From Gammaproteobacteria bacterium (GTDB lineage Bacteria; Gemmatimonadota; Gemmatimonadetes; Longimicrobiales; Gaopeijiaceae): a DNA stretch of 64,000 nucleotides. The DNA lies in NCBI GenBank assembly GCA_028819075.1, contig JAPPMM010000065.1, positions 19,067-83,066 on the forward strand, in the 5' to 3' direction. Shown here piece after piece: positions 17,000 to 26,048 of this stretch. A model generated the notes under the pieces. It was not told where the DNA came from and made no database searches. It worked only from the letters and a program-made list of their open reading frames with translations. Within the stretch, counting starts at the first letter, position 1. Each line of letters begins with the position of its first letter. Position numbers and translations under genes: made by a program.

Positions 17000-18333
17000 T
17001 CGGCACCCGGCTCCCGGTGGTCGCGGTCGTCGGCCGTCCCAACGTGGGCAAATCCACCCTCTTCAATCGTGTTCTGGGACAGCGCAAGGCGATCGTTGAC
17101 GACACCCCGGGCGTGACGCGGGACCGGCACTTCGCCCGCGCCGACTGGGCGGGAAGGGATTTCTTCCTCGTCGACACGGGCGGGGTGGTGGAGGGCAGCG
17201 ACAGCCCGCTCGACCGGGCGGTGCGCGCCCAGGCGCTGGCGGCGGTCGAGGAAGCCGACCTGATTCTCTTCGTTGTCGACGCCAGGGACGGCATCCATCC
17301 GCTGGACGAGAAGCTCGCCACGCTGCTGCGGCTGAGCGAGCGCCCGGTCCTGCTGGTGGCGAACAAGGTGGACAACCTTCCGCGCGAGACCTCCCACCAC
17401 GAGTTCTGGGCGCTGGGCGTCGGCGAGCCGGTCCCGGTGAGCGCGATCTCCGGGAAGGGAAGCGGCGACCTGCTGGACGTGGTGCTCGAGGCGCTGCCCG
17501 ACCCCGAAGCCGCCCCTGCGGAACCGGACACGGTGCGGGTGGCGGTGATCGGCAAGCCCAACGTGGGCAAGTCGAGCTTCGTCAACCGGCTCTTCGGCGA
17601 GGAGCGCATGGTGGTCAGCGAGACGGCCGGCACCACGCGCGACGCCGTGGACTCGACGATGCGCTACCACGGCCGCAACCTGGTCTTCGTGGACACCGCC
17701 GGGCTCCGCCGCCAGGCCCGCATCCACGACTCCATCGAGTACTACGCGTGGCTGCGGGCGACCCGGGTGATCCGCGAGGCGGACGTCTGCCTGGTTCTGA
17801 CGGACGCCGCCTCCGGCATCCACATGCAGGACGTGAAGGTCGCCGAGGCCGCGTGGGACTCGGGCTGCGGGGTCATCCTGGTCGTAAACAAGTGGGATCT
17901 GGTCGAGAGAAACGGCTCTACGGCGCCCGGAATAGAGAAGGTCGTGCGCGCGCGAACCCCCTTTCTTCGCTGGGTGCCCTTCGTCTTCACCTCGGCGCTC
18001 ACCGGCCAGCGGGTGCGCAGGACCCTCGATCTCGTGCTCCGGGTCCAGGCCGAGCGGGAGCGGCGCATCCCGACCGCCGAGTTGAACCGGGAGCTGGGGC
18101 GGCTCGTGGCACGGCATCCGCCGGCGCACTCGCGCGGGCGCGCGGTGAAGGTTCGCTACGGCACGCAGGTGGGCGTCGCCCCTCCGGCCTTCGTCCTCTT
18201 CAGCAATCTGCCGAGGGAGATTCAGCCGGCCTACGTTCGCTATCTTGAGAACGGGTTCCGCAGCCGGTGGCCGTTGGCCGGCTCCCCGCTGCGGATGCGC
18301 TTCAAGGCGGATGGAGGCTCGGGCAGACGATGA
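16996..18333 (+). CDS. der: ribosome biogenesis GTPase Der (EngA)
   Basis: Der is a double GTPase needed to mature the 50S ribosomal subunit. The 445-residue protein has two G domains in tandem. G1 has GRPNVGKST near residue 14, DTGG and NKVDN; G2 has GKPNVGKSS near residue 185, DTAG and NKWDLVE. A KH-like C-terminal domain (about 350-445) completes the family architecture. The ATG overlaps the DUF512 stop and the TGA overlaps the plsY ATG, so der sits in a coupled trio. Confidence 0.97.
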   Translation: MIGTRLPVVAVVGRPNVGKSTLFNRVLGQRKAIVDDTPGVTRDRHFARADWAGRDFFLVDTGGVVEGSDSPLDRAVRAQALAAVEEADLILFVVDARDGIHPLDEKLATLLRLSERPVLLVANKVDNLPRETSHHEFWALGVGEPVPVSAISGKGSGDLLDVVLEALPDPEAAPAEPDTVRVAVIGKPNVGKSSFVNRLFGEERMVVSETAGTTRDAVDSTMRYHGRNLVFVDTAGLRRQARIHDSIEYYAWLRATRVIREADVCLVLTDAASGIHMQDVKVAEAAWDSGCGVILVVNKWDLVERNGSTAPGIEKVVRARTPFLRWVPFVFTSALTGQRVRRTLDLVLRVQAERERRIPTAELNRELGRLVARHPPAHSRGRAVKVRYGTQVGVAPPAFVLFSNLPREIQPAYVRYLENGFRSRWPLAGSPLRMRFKADGGSGRR

Positions 18334-18965
18334 CCCCGCTGATCTGGGTGCTGGCCGCCTATCTTGCGGGATCGCTCCCCACCAGCTTCGTGGTGGGGAA
18401 GATGATCGGCGGAATGGACCTGCGGCGCGAGGGGAGCGGCAACCTGGGCGCGACCAACGTCTACCGCGCGATGGGATTGCGCGTGGCAGTGCCGGTGGGA
18501 CTGGTGGACGTCGCCAAGGGCTGGCTGCCGGCCTGGCTGTTTCCGATGCTTGACGGCGGCGCCGCGGACGGATGGGCCGCAGCCTACGGGGCGGCCGCGA
18601 TCCTCGGCCACACCTTCTCCTGCTGGGTGCGCTTCCGGGGCGGGAAGGGCGTGGCCACCGCCGCCGGAGCCTTTCTCGCGCTGTCGCCGCTCGCCGTGTT
18701 GGCCGCCGCGCTGGTCTGGGCGATGGTCCTGGCGATGCGGGGCATCGTCTCGCTGGCATCGATCGCGGCGGCGGTCGCGCTTCCGGCGACGGTGCTGGCT
18801 GGGAATGCAGCGGGTCGCGCGGCGGATCCCTGGGTCACGGGGTTTGCGATCCTGGCCGGCGCCTTCGTCATCTGGGCGCACCGGTCCAACATCGGCCGGC
18901 TGCTGCGGGGGGAGGAAAAGCGCATACACGCCGATCGCCGGGCCCGGCGAGACGAAGGTGGCTGA
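18330..18965 (+). CDS. plsY: glycerol-3-phosphate acyltransferase PlsY
   Basis: PlsY is a membrane enzyme that acylates glycerol-3-phosphate from acyl-phosphate, the first step of phospholipid synthesis. The 211-residue protein has about five hydrophobic helices. It shows the motifs GSLPTSFVVGK, GSGNLGATNVYRA and FRGGKGVATAAGAFLAL, which hold the active-site residues. The start overlaps the der stop as ATGA. Together with gpsA downstream it supplies phosphatidic acid precursors. Confidence 0.96.
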   Translation: MTPLIWVLAAYLAGSLPTSFVVGKMIGGMDLRREGSGNLGATNVYRAMGLRVAVPVGLVDVAKGWLPAWLFPMLDGGAADGWAAAYGAAAILGHTFSCWVRFRGGKGVATAAGAFLALSPLAVLAAALVWAMVLAMRGIVSLASIAAAVALPATVLAGNAAGRAADPWVTGFAILAGAFVIWAHRSNIGRLLRGEEKRIHADRRARRDEGG

Positions 18966-19977
18966 TTCGGCCTGCAGGATCGGCGTGCTGGGGGCCGGCA
19001 GCTGGGGGACGGCGCTGGCGGCGCTTGCCGCCGACAGGGGGCACGATGTCTGCCTGTGGGCGCGCGAGCCGGAGGTCGTGCAGCAGATCCGGGAGGGCGG
19101 CGAGAACCAGTGCTTCCTGCCCGGCATCGAACTTCCGCGCGAACTGGACGCGACCGGCAAGATGGAACGGGCCGTCGCCGGCGCGGAGATCGTCATGTCG
19201 GTGAGCCCGGCCCAGTACGCCGGGGCTGTGGTGGGTGGCGCCGCCCGCTTCCTGGAACCCGATGCCGTGGTCGTGTCCGCCTCCAAGGGGATCGAGATCG
19301 CGACCTTGCGGCGCATGGACGAGGTGATGGCCGAGCTGCTCACGCCGCGACAGAGCGAGCGCCTGACCGTGCTCTCGGGTCCGAGCTTCGCGGCGGAGGT
19401 GGTGCGCGGCCAGCCCACCGCGGTGGTGGCGGCGAGCCGGTCGGAGGAAGCCCGCCTGCTGGTCCAGGCCGCCCTGCAGGGGCCCAGCTTTCGCGTCTAC
19501 ACCAACGACGACGTGATCGGCGTCGAACTGGGCGGCGCGCTCAAGAACGTGATCGCGCTCGCCGCCGGGGTGGTGGCTGGCCACGGCTTCGGGCACAACA
19601 CGCTCTGTGCGCTGATCACCCGCGGCTTGGCCGAAATAACCCGGCTCGGGGTTGCCATGGGCGCCCGTCCACCCACCTTTTTCGGACTGGCGGGAATGGG
19701 CGATCTGGTCCTTACCTGCACCGGCCACGTGAGCCGCAACCGCACCGTGGGCTACGAGCTCGGACGGGGGCGCACCCTGGACGACATCCTGGGCGGGATG
19801 ACGGCGGTGGCGGAGGGGGTGAAGACGGCCGAAGCCGTGCACGAGCTGGCCGCCAGGTATCGGGTGGAGATGCCGATCTGCGACCAGGTTTACGATATCC
19901 TGATGGGGAGAACAGACCCTGCCGAGGCGGCGAACAACCTCATGATGCGGGATCCCAAGCCGGAGCACTGGTCGTGA
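18958..19977 (+). CDS. gpsA: glycerol-3-phosphate dehydrogenase [NAD(P)+]
   Basis: GpsA reduces dihydroxyacetone phosphate to sn-glycerol-3-phosphate, the substrate of PlsY encoded just upstream. The 339-residue protein has the nucleotide-binding motif GVLGAGSWGTALA near residue 10, SASKGIE, LSGPSFAAEV and the active-site LGGALKNVIALAAG. I chose the GTG at 18958, which overlaps the plsY end by 8 bases; no later start would keep the Rossmann fold. The length matches the family. Confidence 0.95.
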   Translation: MADSACRIGVLGAGSWGTALAALAADRGHDVCLWAREPEVVQQIREGGENQCFLPGIELPRELDATGKMERAVAGAEIVMSVSPAQYAGAVVGGAARFLEPDAVVVSASKGIEIATLRRMDEVMAELLTPRQSERLTVLSGPSFAAEVVRGQPTAVVAASRSEEARLLVQAALQGPSFRVYTNDDVIGVELGGALKNVIALAAGVVAGHGFGHNTLCALITRGLAEITRLGVAMGARPPTFFGLAGMGDLVLTCTGHVSRNRTVGYELGRGRTLDDILGGMTAVAEGVKTAEAVHELAARYRVEMPICDQVYDILMGRTDPAEAANNLMMRDPKPEHWS

Positions 19978-20011
19978 CCGCGTCTCCGGTCCCGGGGCCC
20001 GGGAGGAGCCA

Positions 20012-20383
20012 TTGAACGAACCGATCGCGCAACGCGCGTACTATTCCATCGGCGAAGTATGCGACCTCACCGGCATCCAGGCGCATGTGCTGCGCTACTG
20101 GGAAACACGATTCGAGCTGCTTCGACCCGTGAAGAACCAGGCCGGCAACCGGGTCTATCGGCCGCGGGAGGTCGAACTGGTGCTCCTGCTCAAGCGTCTG
20201 CTCTACGAAGACAAGTACACCGTGGAGGGTGCCCGCCAGGAACTGGCCCGGATGCGCAGGACGGGAGGCCTCCAGGAGGCCCGCAAGGCGGCGCTCGCTC
20301 CCGAACTTCGCGGCCAGCTCAAGAGCGACCTGGCGGAGTTGATGGACATCCTCTCCGTCCCCGGCCAGACCGGCGATTCCTGA
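20012..20383 (+). CDS. MerR-family transcriptional regulator
   Basis: A 123-residue DNA-binding protein whose first 75 residues are a MerR-type winged helix-turn-helix (YYSIGEVCDLTG, VLRYWETRFELLRP, GNRVYRPREVELVLLLKRLL). A short helical tail follows, with no effector-binding domain and no cysteine cluster for metal sensing. Similar short MerR proteins are common in many phyla and their ligand is often unknown. The start is TTG at 20012, supported by GGGAGGAG at 20001-20008. It lies between gpsA and surE, 34 bases after gpsA. Its targets are unknown. Confidence 0.88.
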   Translation: MNEPIAQRAYYSIGEVCDLTGIQAHVLRYWETRFELLRPVKNQAGNRVYRPREVELVLLLKRLLYEDKYTVEGARQELARMRRTGGLQEARKAALAPELRGQLKSDLAELMDILSVPGQTGDS

Positions 20384-20393
20384 CCGGACGCGC

Positions 20394-21152
20394 ATGCACA
20401 TCCTGTGCACGAACGATGACGGCTACATGGCTCCGGGCCTGGCCATTCTTCAGAGCGCCGCACGACGGCTCGGCTCGGTGCATGTTGTGGCGCCCGACCG
20501 CGAGCAGAGCGCGACCAGCCACTCGCTCACGCTGCACCTTCCGCTACGCGCCCGAACGGGCCCCGGGGGCGTTTCCGTAGTCGACGGCACGCCCACGGAC
20601 TGCGTCATCCTGGCGCTGAGCGCGCTGCTGGAGGAGCGTCCCACGGTCTGCTTCTCCGGCGTCAACCACGGGTCGAACATGGGAGAGGATGTCCTCTATT
20701 CGGGAACGGTGGCGGCCGCAATGGAAGCGACCGTGCTCGGCATTCCGTCGGTCGCGGTGTCGTACGCCGGACGCGACCTGACGGAGGGACTGGGCTGGTC
20801 CGAGCCTCTGTCCGACCTCCTGAAGCAGGTGCTTGACAGACCTTTCCCCACCGACACGCTCTTCAACGTCAACCTCCCCCCGATTCCGCCGGCGGAGGCG
20901 AAGGGGGTGCGGGTCACCCGGCTGGGCCGCCGCAGGTACAGCGATTCGCTGATGCGCGGCCACGATCCGATGGGAAAGGAGTACTACTGGATCGGGGCGT
21001 CCACGCCGGCGTGGAGCGGCTCCGCCGATTCGGATTTCCGTGCCGTGGAGGAGGGCTACGTTTCGGTGACCCCCCTCCATCTCGACCTCACCAACTACAG
21101 GCTTCTCGAGGAGGTGCGGGCGTGGGACCTGACGATGGATCCCGCTCCCTGA
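20394..21152 (+). CDS. surE: 5'-nucleotidase SurE
   Basis: SurE is a metal-dependent phosphatase acting on nucleoside monophosphates and short polyphosphates. The 252-residue protein has the metal site near the start (LCTNDDGYMAPGL), the conserved APDREQSATSHSLTL loop, the GTPTDCV segment and SGVNHGSNMGEDVLYSGTV. The start lies 10 bases after the regulator's stop. The end overlaps the next gene by 31 bases. Confidence 0.95.
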   Translation: MHILCTNDDGYMAPGLAILQSAARRLGSVHVVAPDREQSATSHSLTLHLPLRARTGPGGVSVVDGTPTDCVILALSALLEERPTVCFSGVNHGSNMGEDVLYSGTVAAAMEATVLGIPSVAVSYAGRDLTEGLGWSEPLSDLLKQVLDRPFPTDTLFNVNLPPIPPAEAKGVRVTRLGRRRYSDSLMRGHDPMGKEYYWIGASTPAWSGSADSDFRAVEEGYVSVTPLHLDLTNYRLLEEVRAWDLTMDPAP

Positions 21153-21736
21153 TACGCCGTCTCTACGACTGGGTGCTGAGCTGGGCCGGGACGCCGTACG
21201 GCGCCTGGGCGCTTGCGGTGCTCGCGCTGGCCGAGTCGTCGGTGTTCCCGATTCCGCCCGATCCGCTGCTGCTGGCGCTCTGCCTGGGCGCTCCGGCGGC
21301 GTCCATGCGCTTTGCGGCGCTGACCACGGCGGCGTCGGTCATTGGTGGCGTGATCGGCTACGGCATCGGGGCGGGCGCGTGGCACCTCTTCGACCAGTTC
21401 TTCTTCGACCATGTCCCGGGAGTGTCGCCGGAGAGCTTCGCGCGCGTCCAGGAACTCTACGGGCGCTACGACTTCTGGGTGATCTTCCTGGCGGGCCTGA
21501 CTCCGCTTCCGTACAAGGTGTTCACGCTCTCGGCCGGGGTCTTCGCCATCGATTTCCCGGTGTTCGTGCTGGCCAGTTGCGTCTCGCGGGGACTGCGCTT
21601 CTTCGTGCTCGGAGGTCTGGTCTACCGATGGGGCTCCGCGTTGCGGGGCGCGATCGATCGCCATTTCAACACCTTCACCTGGCTCTTCGGCATTCTGCTG
21701 GTGGCGGGCTTCGCGGTGGTGGCGTTGCTCCGCTGA
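21122..21736 (+). CDS. YqaA-family membrane protein (SNARE-associated/DedA-like)
   Basis: A 204-residue inner-membrane protein with about five hydrophobic segments and the DedA-related signature. LAESSVFPIPPDPLLLAL carries the conserved acidic and proline residues, and FLAGLTPLPYKVFTLSAGVF is the re-entrant loop with a Pro pair. The family belongs with DedA proteins linked to lipid or polyprenyl carrier recycling; this member's substrate is unknown. I chose the GTG at 21122, inside the end of surE, with GAGGAGG just upstream. Upstream in-frame residues are polar and match no family. Confidence 0.85.
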   Translation: MGPDDGSRSLIRRLYDWVLSWAGTPYGAWALAVLALAESSVFPIPPDPLLLALCLGAPAASMRFAALTTAASVIGGVIGYGIGAGAWHLFDQFFFDHVPGVSPESFARVQELYGRYDFWVIFLAGLTPLPYKVFTLSAGVFAIDFPVFVLASCVSRGLRFFVLGGLVYRWGSALRGAIDRHFNTFTWLFGILLVAGFAVVALLR

Positions 21737-21754
21737 AGCGGACGGCGGTAGAAT
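21725..21754 (+). promoter_or_regulatory. predicted promoter of tRNA-Arg
   Basis: TTGCTC at 21725-21730 and TAGAAT at 21749-21754 are 18 bases apart. Transcription would start about 5 bases before the tRNA at 21766. The -35 element lies inside the last codons of the YqaA-family gene. Confidence 0.45.
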
Positions 21755-21765
21755 GGGGTTCGCGC

Positions 21766-21839
21766 GCCTCCGTAGCTCAGGTGGACAGAGCACCGGATTC
21801 CTAATCCGGGGGCCGCAGGTTCGAGTCCTGCCGGGGGCA
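21766..21839 (+). tRNA. tRNA-Arg (anticodon CCT)
   Basis: The 74 bases fold as a tRNA. Acceptor GCCTCCG pairs with CGGGGGC (21832-21838, one G-T pair), and the D-arm is GCTC/GAGC. The anticodon stem CCGGA/TCCGG encloses loop TTCCTAA, and the T-arm GCAGG/CCTGC carries loop TTCGAGT. Discriminator A at 21839; CCA is not encoded. The CCT anticodon reads AGG, a minor arginine codon in high-GC genomes. Confidence 0.93.
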
Positions 21840-21904
21840 CTTCGAGAGGTCGCGGGCCGCAAGAGGCAGCCTGCCATCACGTTCCGTCATCCGAGGTAAA
21901 CCAG

Positions 21905-23812
21905 ATGATGTCCTTCGCTCATGTGTTCGCATTGGCCGTCGCGGTTCAGGCCGCGCCGGATCGCGTGGAAGTGCTCCCCGCCAGCGCGGAAGTCGGCGTC
22001 GACGCGGTGCTGCCGCTCACCGCCCGGGTCCTGGACGCCGAAGGGGCGGTCATCGAGGGCGCCGCCGTCACCTGGGTGGCCGTCACCCCCGAGCTGGTGT
22101 CGGTGGATGCGTCCGGCCAGGTGACCGGCCTCAGGCCGGGGAAGGCCCAGGTGGCCGCCATGGTCGGGGGCACGGTGGTGGGGTTCGCCGACCTGACGGT
22201 GCCGCAGCTGGGGGCCGCCACCCTGGAGGTGGCCGCGCCCGGGGCGATCGTCGTGGGCACCAGCGCGCCCATATCGCTCGCGGCCACCACCCGGCTGGGG
22301 GAGGCGCTGACCGCGCCGGTGGCATCCTTCACCTCCGACGCGCCCGCGGTGGCCAGCGTGGACGCGCTCGGGCGCGTGTACGGCCTCGCCCCCGGAAGCG
22401 CGACCATCACGGTCCGGTCGGGCGTCGCGGAGGAGGAAGTGGAAGTCAGCGTGGAGGCGGACCCGGGATTCTCGTACTCGCTCGAGCCCGCGGCCTCCAC
22501 GGTGCGCACCGGCGACGTGGTGCGCTTCCGGGCCGGTGCGAACCTGCCTTCGGGCGCGGGCGGCCCCGAGCTGCTGCCCGCGTGGACGGTGGCGGGGGTG
22601 GGGGCCCAGATCGACGCCGACGGAGCCGAGGGCGTGTTCGTGGCCGAGGACCCGGGACGCTACGTCGTCTACGCGGTTATCGGGGAAGGCGTGGTGCGCA
22701 CCGCCAACGTCGAGGTGACCGAGCGCATCTCGGATTCGGAGCTGATCCAGGTGGGGAGGGGACCGATCTCCTCGCACCACTCGGGTGACATGTGGGTGTT
22801 CGAGGGCGTGGACGGGCGCGACTACGTCTACGTGGGTACCTACATGCACGACTGGATGAAGGTGTGGGACGTCACCGACAGCGGCGCGCCCGTCCTCACG
22901 GACTCGATCCAGCTGGACGCGCGCCGCATCAACGACGTGAAGATCCATCCCGACAACCACATCGGGATCGTCACCCGCGAGGGCGCCTCCAATCGCCGCA
23001 ACGGCATGGTGCTCCTCGACCTCGCCGACCCGGCCCACCCGGAGATCATCTCCCGCTACGACGAGACCCTGACCGGAGGGGTGCACAACGTCTGGATCCT
23101 GGGCGACGAGAACCTCGTCTACGCCTGCCACAACGGCACCTCCGAGATGCACATCATCGACATCTCCGACCCGGCCAACCCGGTCGAGGTGGGCCGCTGG
23201 GGGCTCGACAAGCAGGGCAAGACGCTGCACGACGTCATCGTGCAGGACGGCTACGCCTACCTCTCGTACTGGAACGACGGCGTGATCATGCTGGACGTGG
23301 GGGCGGGCACCCATCAGGGCACCGCGCGCGAGCCCGCCTTCGTGAGCCAGTTCAAGTACCCGATCGGCAACACCCACGTGGCCTGGCGCCACGGCCGCTA
23401 TCTGTATCTCGGCGACGAGATCTTCCCGCCGGGATGGGACCCGGAGCGGCCCATCGAGGCGCGCGGCTTCATCCACGTGGTGGACTACTCCGACATCGAG
23501 AACCCGGTCGAGGTGGCCTGGTACGAGGTGCCGGAGGCGGGAGTGCACAACGTCTGGGCCGAGGGTGATCGCCTTTACCTTGGCTACTACCAGGCGGGGC
23601 TGCGCGTCCTGGACATCTCCGGGGAGCTGCGCGGCAACCTCTACGAGCAGGGCAGGGAGGTCGCAGCGTTCGTGCCCCGGGACGGTGACATGGTGGTGCC
23701 CAACTGGCCCATGACCTGGGGAGCTCAGATCTACAAGGGCCGCATCTACTCGTCGGATCTCAACTCGGGAATCTGGATCACGGAGCTGAGGCCGAAACGG
23801 GTCGTGTTCTAG
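21905..23812 (+). CDS. secreted protein with Ig-like (BIG2) domains and LVIVD beta-propeller
   Basis: The 635-residue protein has an N-terminal signal-like segment (SFAHVFALAVAVQA, cut likely near residue 17). Two bacterial Ig-like repeats follow (about 18-110 and 110-190; each has V-x-G-L-xPG-x-A, as in VTGLRPGKAQVAA and VYGLAPGSATITV). Another Ig-like domain spans about 190-280. From about 285 to the end is an LVIVD-type propeller with repeated DVTD/DISDPANPVEVGRW blocks. Such proteins are exported and probably bind glycans or other surface partners; no enzyme residues stand out. The start could be either ATG of a tandem pair (21905 or 21908). It ends in a hairpin shared with the gene opposite. 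Confidence 0.82.
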   Translation: MMSFAHVFALAVAVQAAPDRVEVLPASAEVGVDAVLPLTARVLDAEGAVIEGAAVTWVAVTPELVSVDASGQVTGLRPGKAQVAAMVGGTVVGFADLTVPQLGAATLEVAAPGAIVVGTSAPISLAATTRLGEALTAPVASFTSDAPAVASVDALGRVYGLAPGSATITVRSGVAEEEVEVSVEADPGFSYSLEPAASTVRTGDVVRFRAGANLPSGAGGPELLPAWTVAGVGAQIDADGAEGVFVAEDPGRYVVYAVIGEGVVRTANVEVTERISDSELIQVGRGPISSHHSGDMWVFEGVDGRDYVYVGTYMHDWMKVWDVTDSGAPVLTDSIQLDARRINDVKIHPDNHIGIVTREGASNRRNGMVLLDLADPAHPEIISRYDETLTGGVHNVWILGDENLVYACHNGTSEMHIIDISDPANPVEVGRWGLDKQGKTLHDVIVQDGYAYLSYWNDGVIMLDVGAGTHQGTAREPAFVSQFKYPIGNTHVAWRHGRYLYLGDEIFPPGWDPERPIEARGFIHVVDYSDIENPVEVAWYEVPEAGVHNVWAEGDRLYLGYYQAGLRVLDISGELRGNLYEQGREVAAFVPRDGDMVVPNWPMTWGAQIYKGRIYSSDLNSGIWITELRPKRVVF

Positions 23813-23836
23813 CTTGGCTTAGCTTAGCTAGAACAC
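23804..23836. terminator. bidirectional hairpin between convergent genes
   Basis: Arms 23804-23814 and 23826-23836 pair perfectly over 11 bp with an 11-base loop. The left arm contains the TAG stop of the propeller gene. The DUF423 gene ends at 23874 on the other strand, so the hairpin can serve both transcripts. It is AT-rich compared with the surroundings. Confidence 0.65.
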
Positions 23837-23873
23837 TCGACATCCTGGAGCAGGGAAGGGCAAGCCGCCGGGG

Positions 23874-24257
23874 TCAGACGCTGCTGCGCAGGATCGCTAC
23901 CACCAGCAGCAGCCAGCCGGCGATGAGCAGCACGCCGCCGATGGGCGTGACGGCGCCGAGCCAGCGGGGTCCGGTCAGTACGAGCAGGTAGAGGCTGCCC
24001 GAGAAGACCGCCGTCCCGGCCACCATCAGCCATCCCGCCCAGCCTGTCAGAGGACCTGTCAGGCGCGTCGACAGCCACGCGACTCCCAGCAGCGCGAGCG
24101 CGTGGTACATCTGGTAGCGCACGGCGGTCTCGAAGATCTCGAGGTCGCGCGCCTCCAGGCGTTCGCGCAGGGCATGGGCTCCGAATGCCCCCAGCGCCAC
24201 CGCGAGGAGCGCCAGCGTGGCCCCGCTCGCGGCCAGGGTGCGCGCCAGGGCGGTCAT
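23874..24257 (-). CDS. DUF423 family membrane protein
   Basis: A 127-residue protein with four hydrophobic helices and the family's typical segments: ALGAFGAHALRERL near residue 25, FETAVRYQMYHALALLGVAW, and FSGSLYLLVLTG with GAVTPIGGVLLIAGWL toward the end. It is of the YgdD/YwdK type, an inner-membrane family without a firm function. It starts 12 bases after the ggt stop on the same strand, so the two are probably cotranscribed. Confidence 0.9.
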   Translation of the reverse strand: MTALARTLAASGATLALLAVALGAFGAHALRERLEARDLEIFETAVRYQMYHALALLGVAWLSTRLTGPLTGWAGWLMVAGTAVFSGSLYLLVLTGPRWLGAVTPIGGVLLIAGWLLLVVAILRSSV

Positions 24258-24269
24258 GGGCTGTTCTCC

Positions 24270-26048
24270 TCAGTACGCAATGGCGTAGGCCTCCCTCCTC
24301 GGGTCGGACGCGGCGGTAAGGGTGCCGTCCCGGTCCCGGAGGATCATGTGGGCGCCCCCGAAGGTGGCCGTCCACCCATGCACGATCTCGACCTGGTGGC
24401 CCAGGGCGCCGAGTTCCCCCAGAACGGACGCGCCGACGCGATCCTCGAAGGCCACCCCGAGCCCGTTGTAGCTGCGGAAGCGGGGCGCTTCGATGGCTGC
24501 CTGGGGCGTCATCCCGAAGAGCACCATGTTGTTGACGATCTGGATCAGGCTCTGCGGCTGGCTGTCGCCTCCGGGCGTGCCCAGGGTGAAAGCGAAGCTG
24601 CCGTCGCCGTGGAGCGCCATCATGGGCGAGAGCGTGTGATAGGGGCGCTTGCCGGGCGCTATGATGTTGGGATGGCCCGCCTGCAGGTTGAACAGGGCGC
24701 CCCGGTTGTGGAGCACGATCCCCGTTTCGGGCTCGAGCAGACCCGAGCCGAAGCCGGCGAACAGGCTCTGGATCCAGCTTACCGCGTTGCCCCACTGGTC
24801 CACGGCGGTGAGATAGACGGTGTCGCCGGAGTCGTCCGCCGACGCGCCGCCGCCCGCGGCCATCTCCGCGCCCACGCCCGCCGCGCGCGACTCGGCCGCG
24901 GAGCCCGCGTCGACCATGCCCGCACGGCGGGCCAGGTAGTCGGGGTCGAGCAGGCGATCGAGCGGGATGTCGCTGAATTCCGGGTCGGCGGCCCACTGGT
25001 CGCGGTCGGCGAAGGCCAGCTTCTTCATCTCGATGAGGGTGTGGAGATACCCCGCCGAGTTGTGGCCCAGCTCCTTCATGTCGAACGATTTCGCCATCTC
25101 GAAAAGCTGCAGCTGGGCGATGCCCTGGGTGTTCGGCGGCATCACCAGCATGGTGTGGTCCTCGTAGTCGCCGCGCAGGGGCTCCACCCAGGTGGTAGTG
25201 TGTGCCGCCAGATCGGGAGCGCGCACGTAGCCTCCCTCCGCCTCCAGAAAGGCGCCGATGCGGTCGGCCACGAAGCCCTGGTAGAACCCGTCTCTTCCGT
25301 CGCGGGCGATGCGCTCCAGGGTGGTGGCCAGCGCCGGGTTCCGCAGCAGGCTGCCCACCGGCGGGGGTGCCCCACCCGGCAGATAGAGCGCCCGTGCGTG
25401 GTCGTTCAGCGACCGCGAAGAGCCCGCGATGTCGCGGGCCAGCCGGGTGGACACGGGGAAGCCGTCGCGGGCATAGCCGATGGCGGGCTCCAGCAGCTCC
25501 GCCATTGGCCGGGTGCCGAAGCGGTCAAGTGCGTCCACCCAGGCGGCCACGGCGCCGGGCACCGACACCGAGAGAGGGCCGTTGCCGGGCATCCGGTCGA
25601 GCTCGCGTTCGGCGAAGAGGGCCGGCGTGGCCAGCGCGCCGGCGCGCCCGCTGCCGTTCATCGCATACACGCGCCCACTCTCGGCCTCGTAGTAGATCAT
25701 GAACGCGTCACCCCCGACGCCGTTCATGTGCGGACGCACCACGGCCAGCACCCCCGCCATGGCGATCGTCGCATCGATGGCGTTGCCGCCCCGGCGCAGC
25801 ACCTCGTGACCCGCCGCCGCCGCCAGCGGATGGCCGGCCGACACGGCCGCGGTCACGCCGCGCACGTCGGGGCGGTTGGTGGCGGGGAAGACCACCTCCC
25901 CGGAGCTCTGTCCGGCCGTGCTGGCCTGCGCCGGCGCCTCCGCGGTTTCGCACGCGGTCACGGCAAGGGAGACGCAGGTGATCGCGAGGGTGGCGGCCAT
26001 TGCGGCGCCCGCAGTGCGACGTCGAGCTGTTGCGGGAATTTCGCGCAT
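24270..26048 (-). CDS. ggt: gamma-glutamyltransferase (lipoprotein form)
   Basis: The enzyme cleaves or transfers the gamma-glutamyl group of glutathione and related compounds outside the cytosol. The 592-residue precursor has a lipoprotein-type signal with Cys33 in VTAC. The catalytic Thr that becomes the N-terminus after self-cleavage aligns with T410 in SGDTVYLTAVDQWGNAVS. Other family blocks are GGNAIDATIA, HMNGVGGDAF, PYHTLSPMM and TLGTPGGDSQPQ. The start has AGGAG eight bases upstream. In a cell that may use bacillithiol, the natural substrate could be other gamma-glutamyl peptides. Confidence 0.94.
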   Translation of the reverse strand: MREIPATARRRTAGAAMAATLAITCVSLAVTACETAEAPAQASTAGQSSGEVVFPATNRPDVRGVTAAVSAGHPLAAAAGHEVLRRGGNAIDATIAMAGVLAVVRPHMNGVGGDAFMIYYEAESGRVYAMNGSGRAGALATPALFAERELDRMPGNGPLSVSVPGAVAAWVDALDRFGTRPMAELLEPAIGYARDGFPVSTRLARDIAGSSRSLNDHARALYLPGGAPPPVGSLLRNPALATTLERIARDGRDGFYQGFVADRIGAFLEAEGGYVRAPDLAAHTTTWVEPLRGDYEDHTMLVMPPNTQGIAQLQLFEMAKSFDMKELGHNSAGYLHTLIEMKKLAFADRDQWAADPEFSDIPLDRLLDPDYLARRAGMVDAGSAAESRAAGVGAEMAAGGGASADDSGDTVYLTAVDQWGNAVSWIQSLFAGFGSGLLEPETGIVLHNRGALFNLQAGHPNIIAPGKRPYHTLSPMMALHGDGSFAFTLGTPGGDSQPQSLIQIVNNMVLFGMTPQAAIEAPRFRSYNGLGVAFEDRVGASVLGELGALGHQVEIVHGWTATFGGAHMILRDRDGTLTAASDPRREAYAIAY

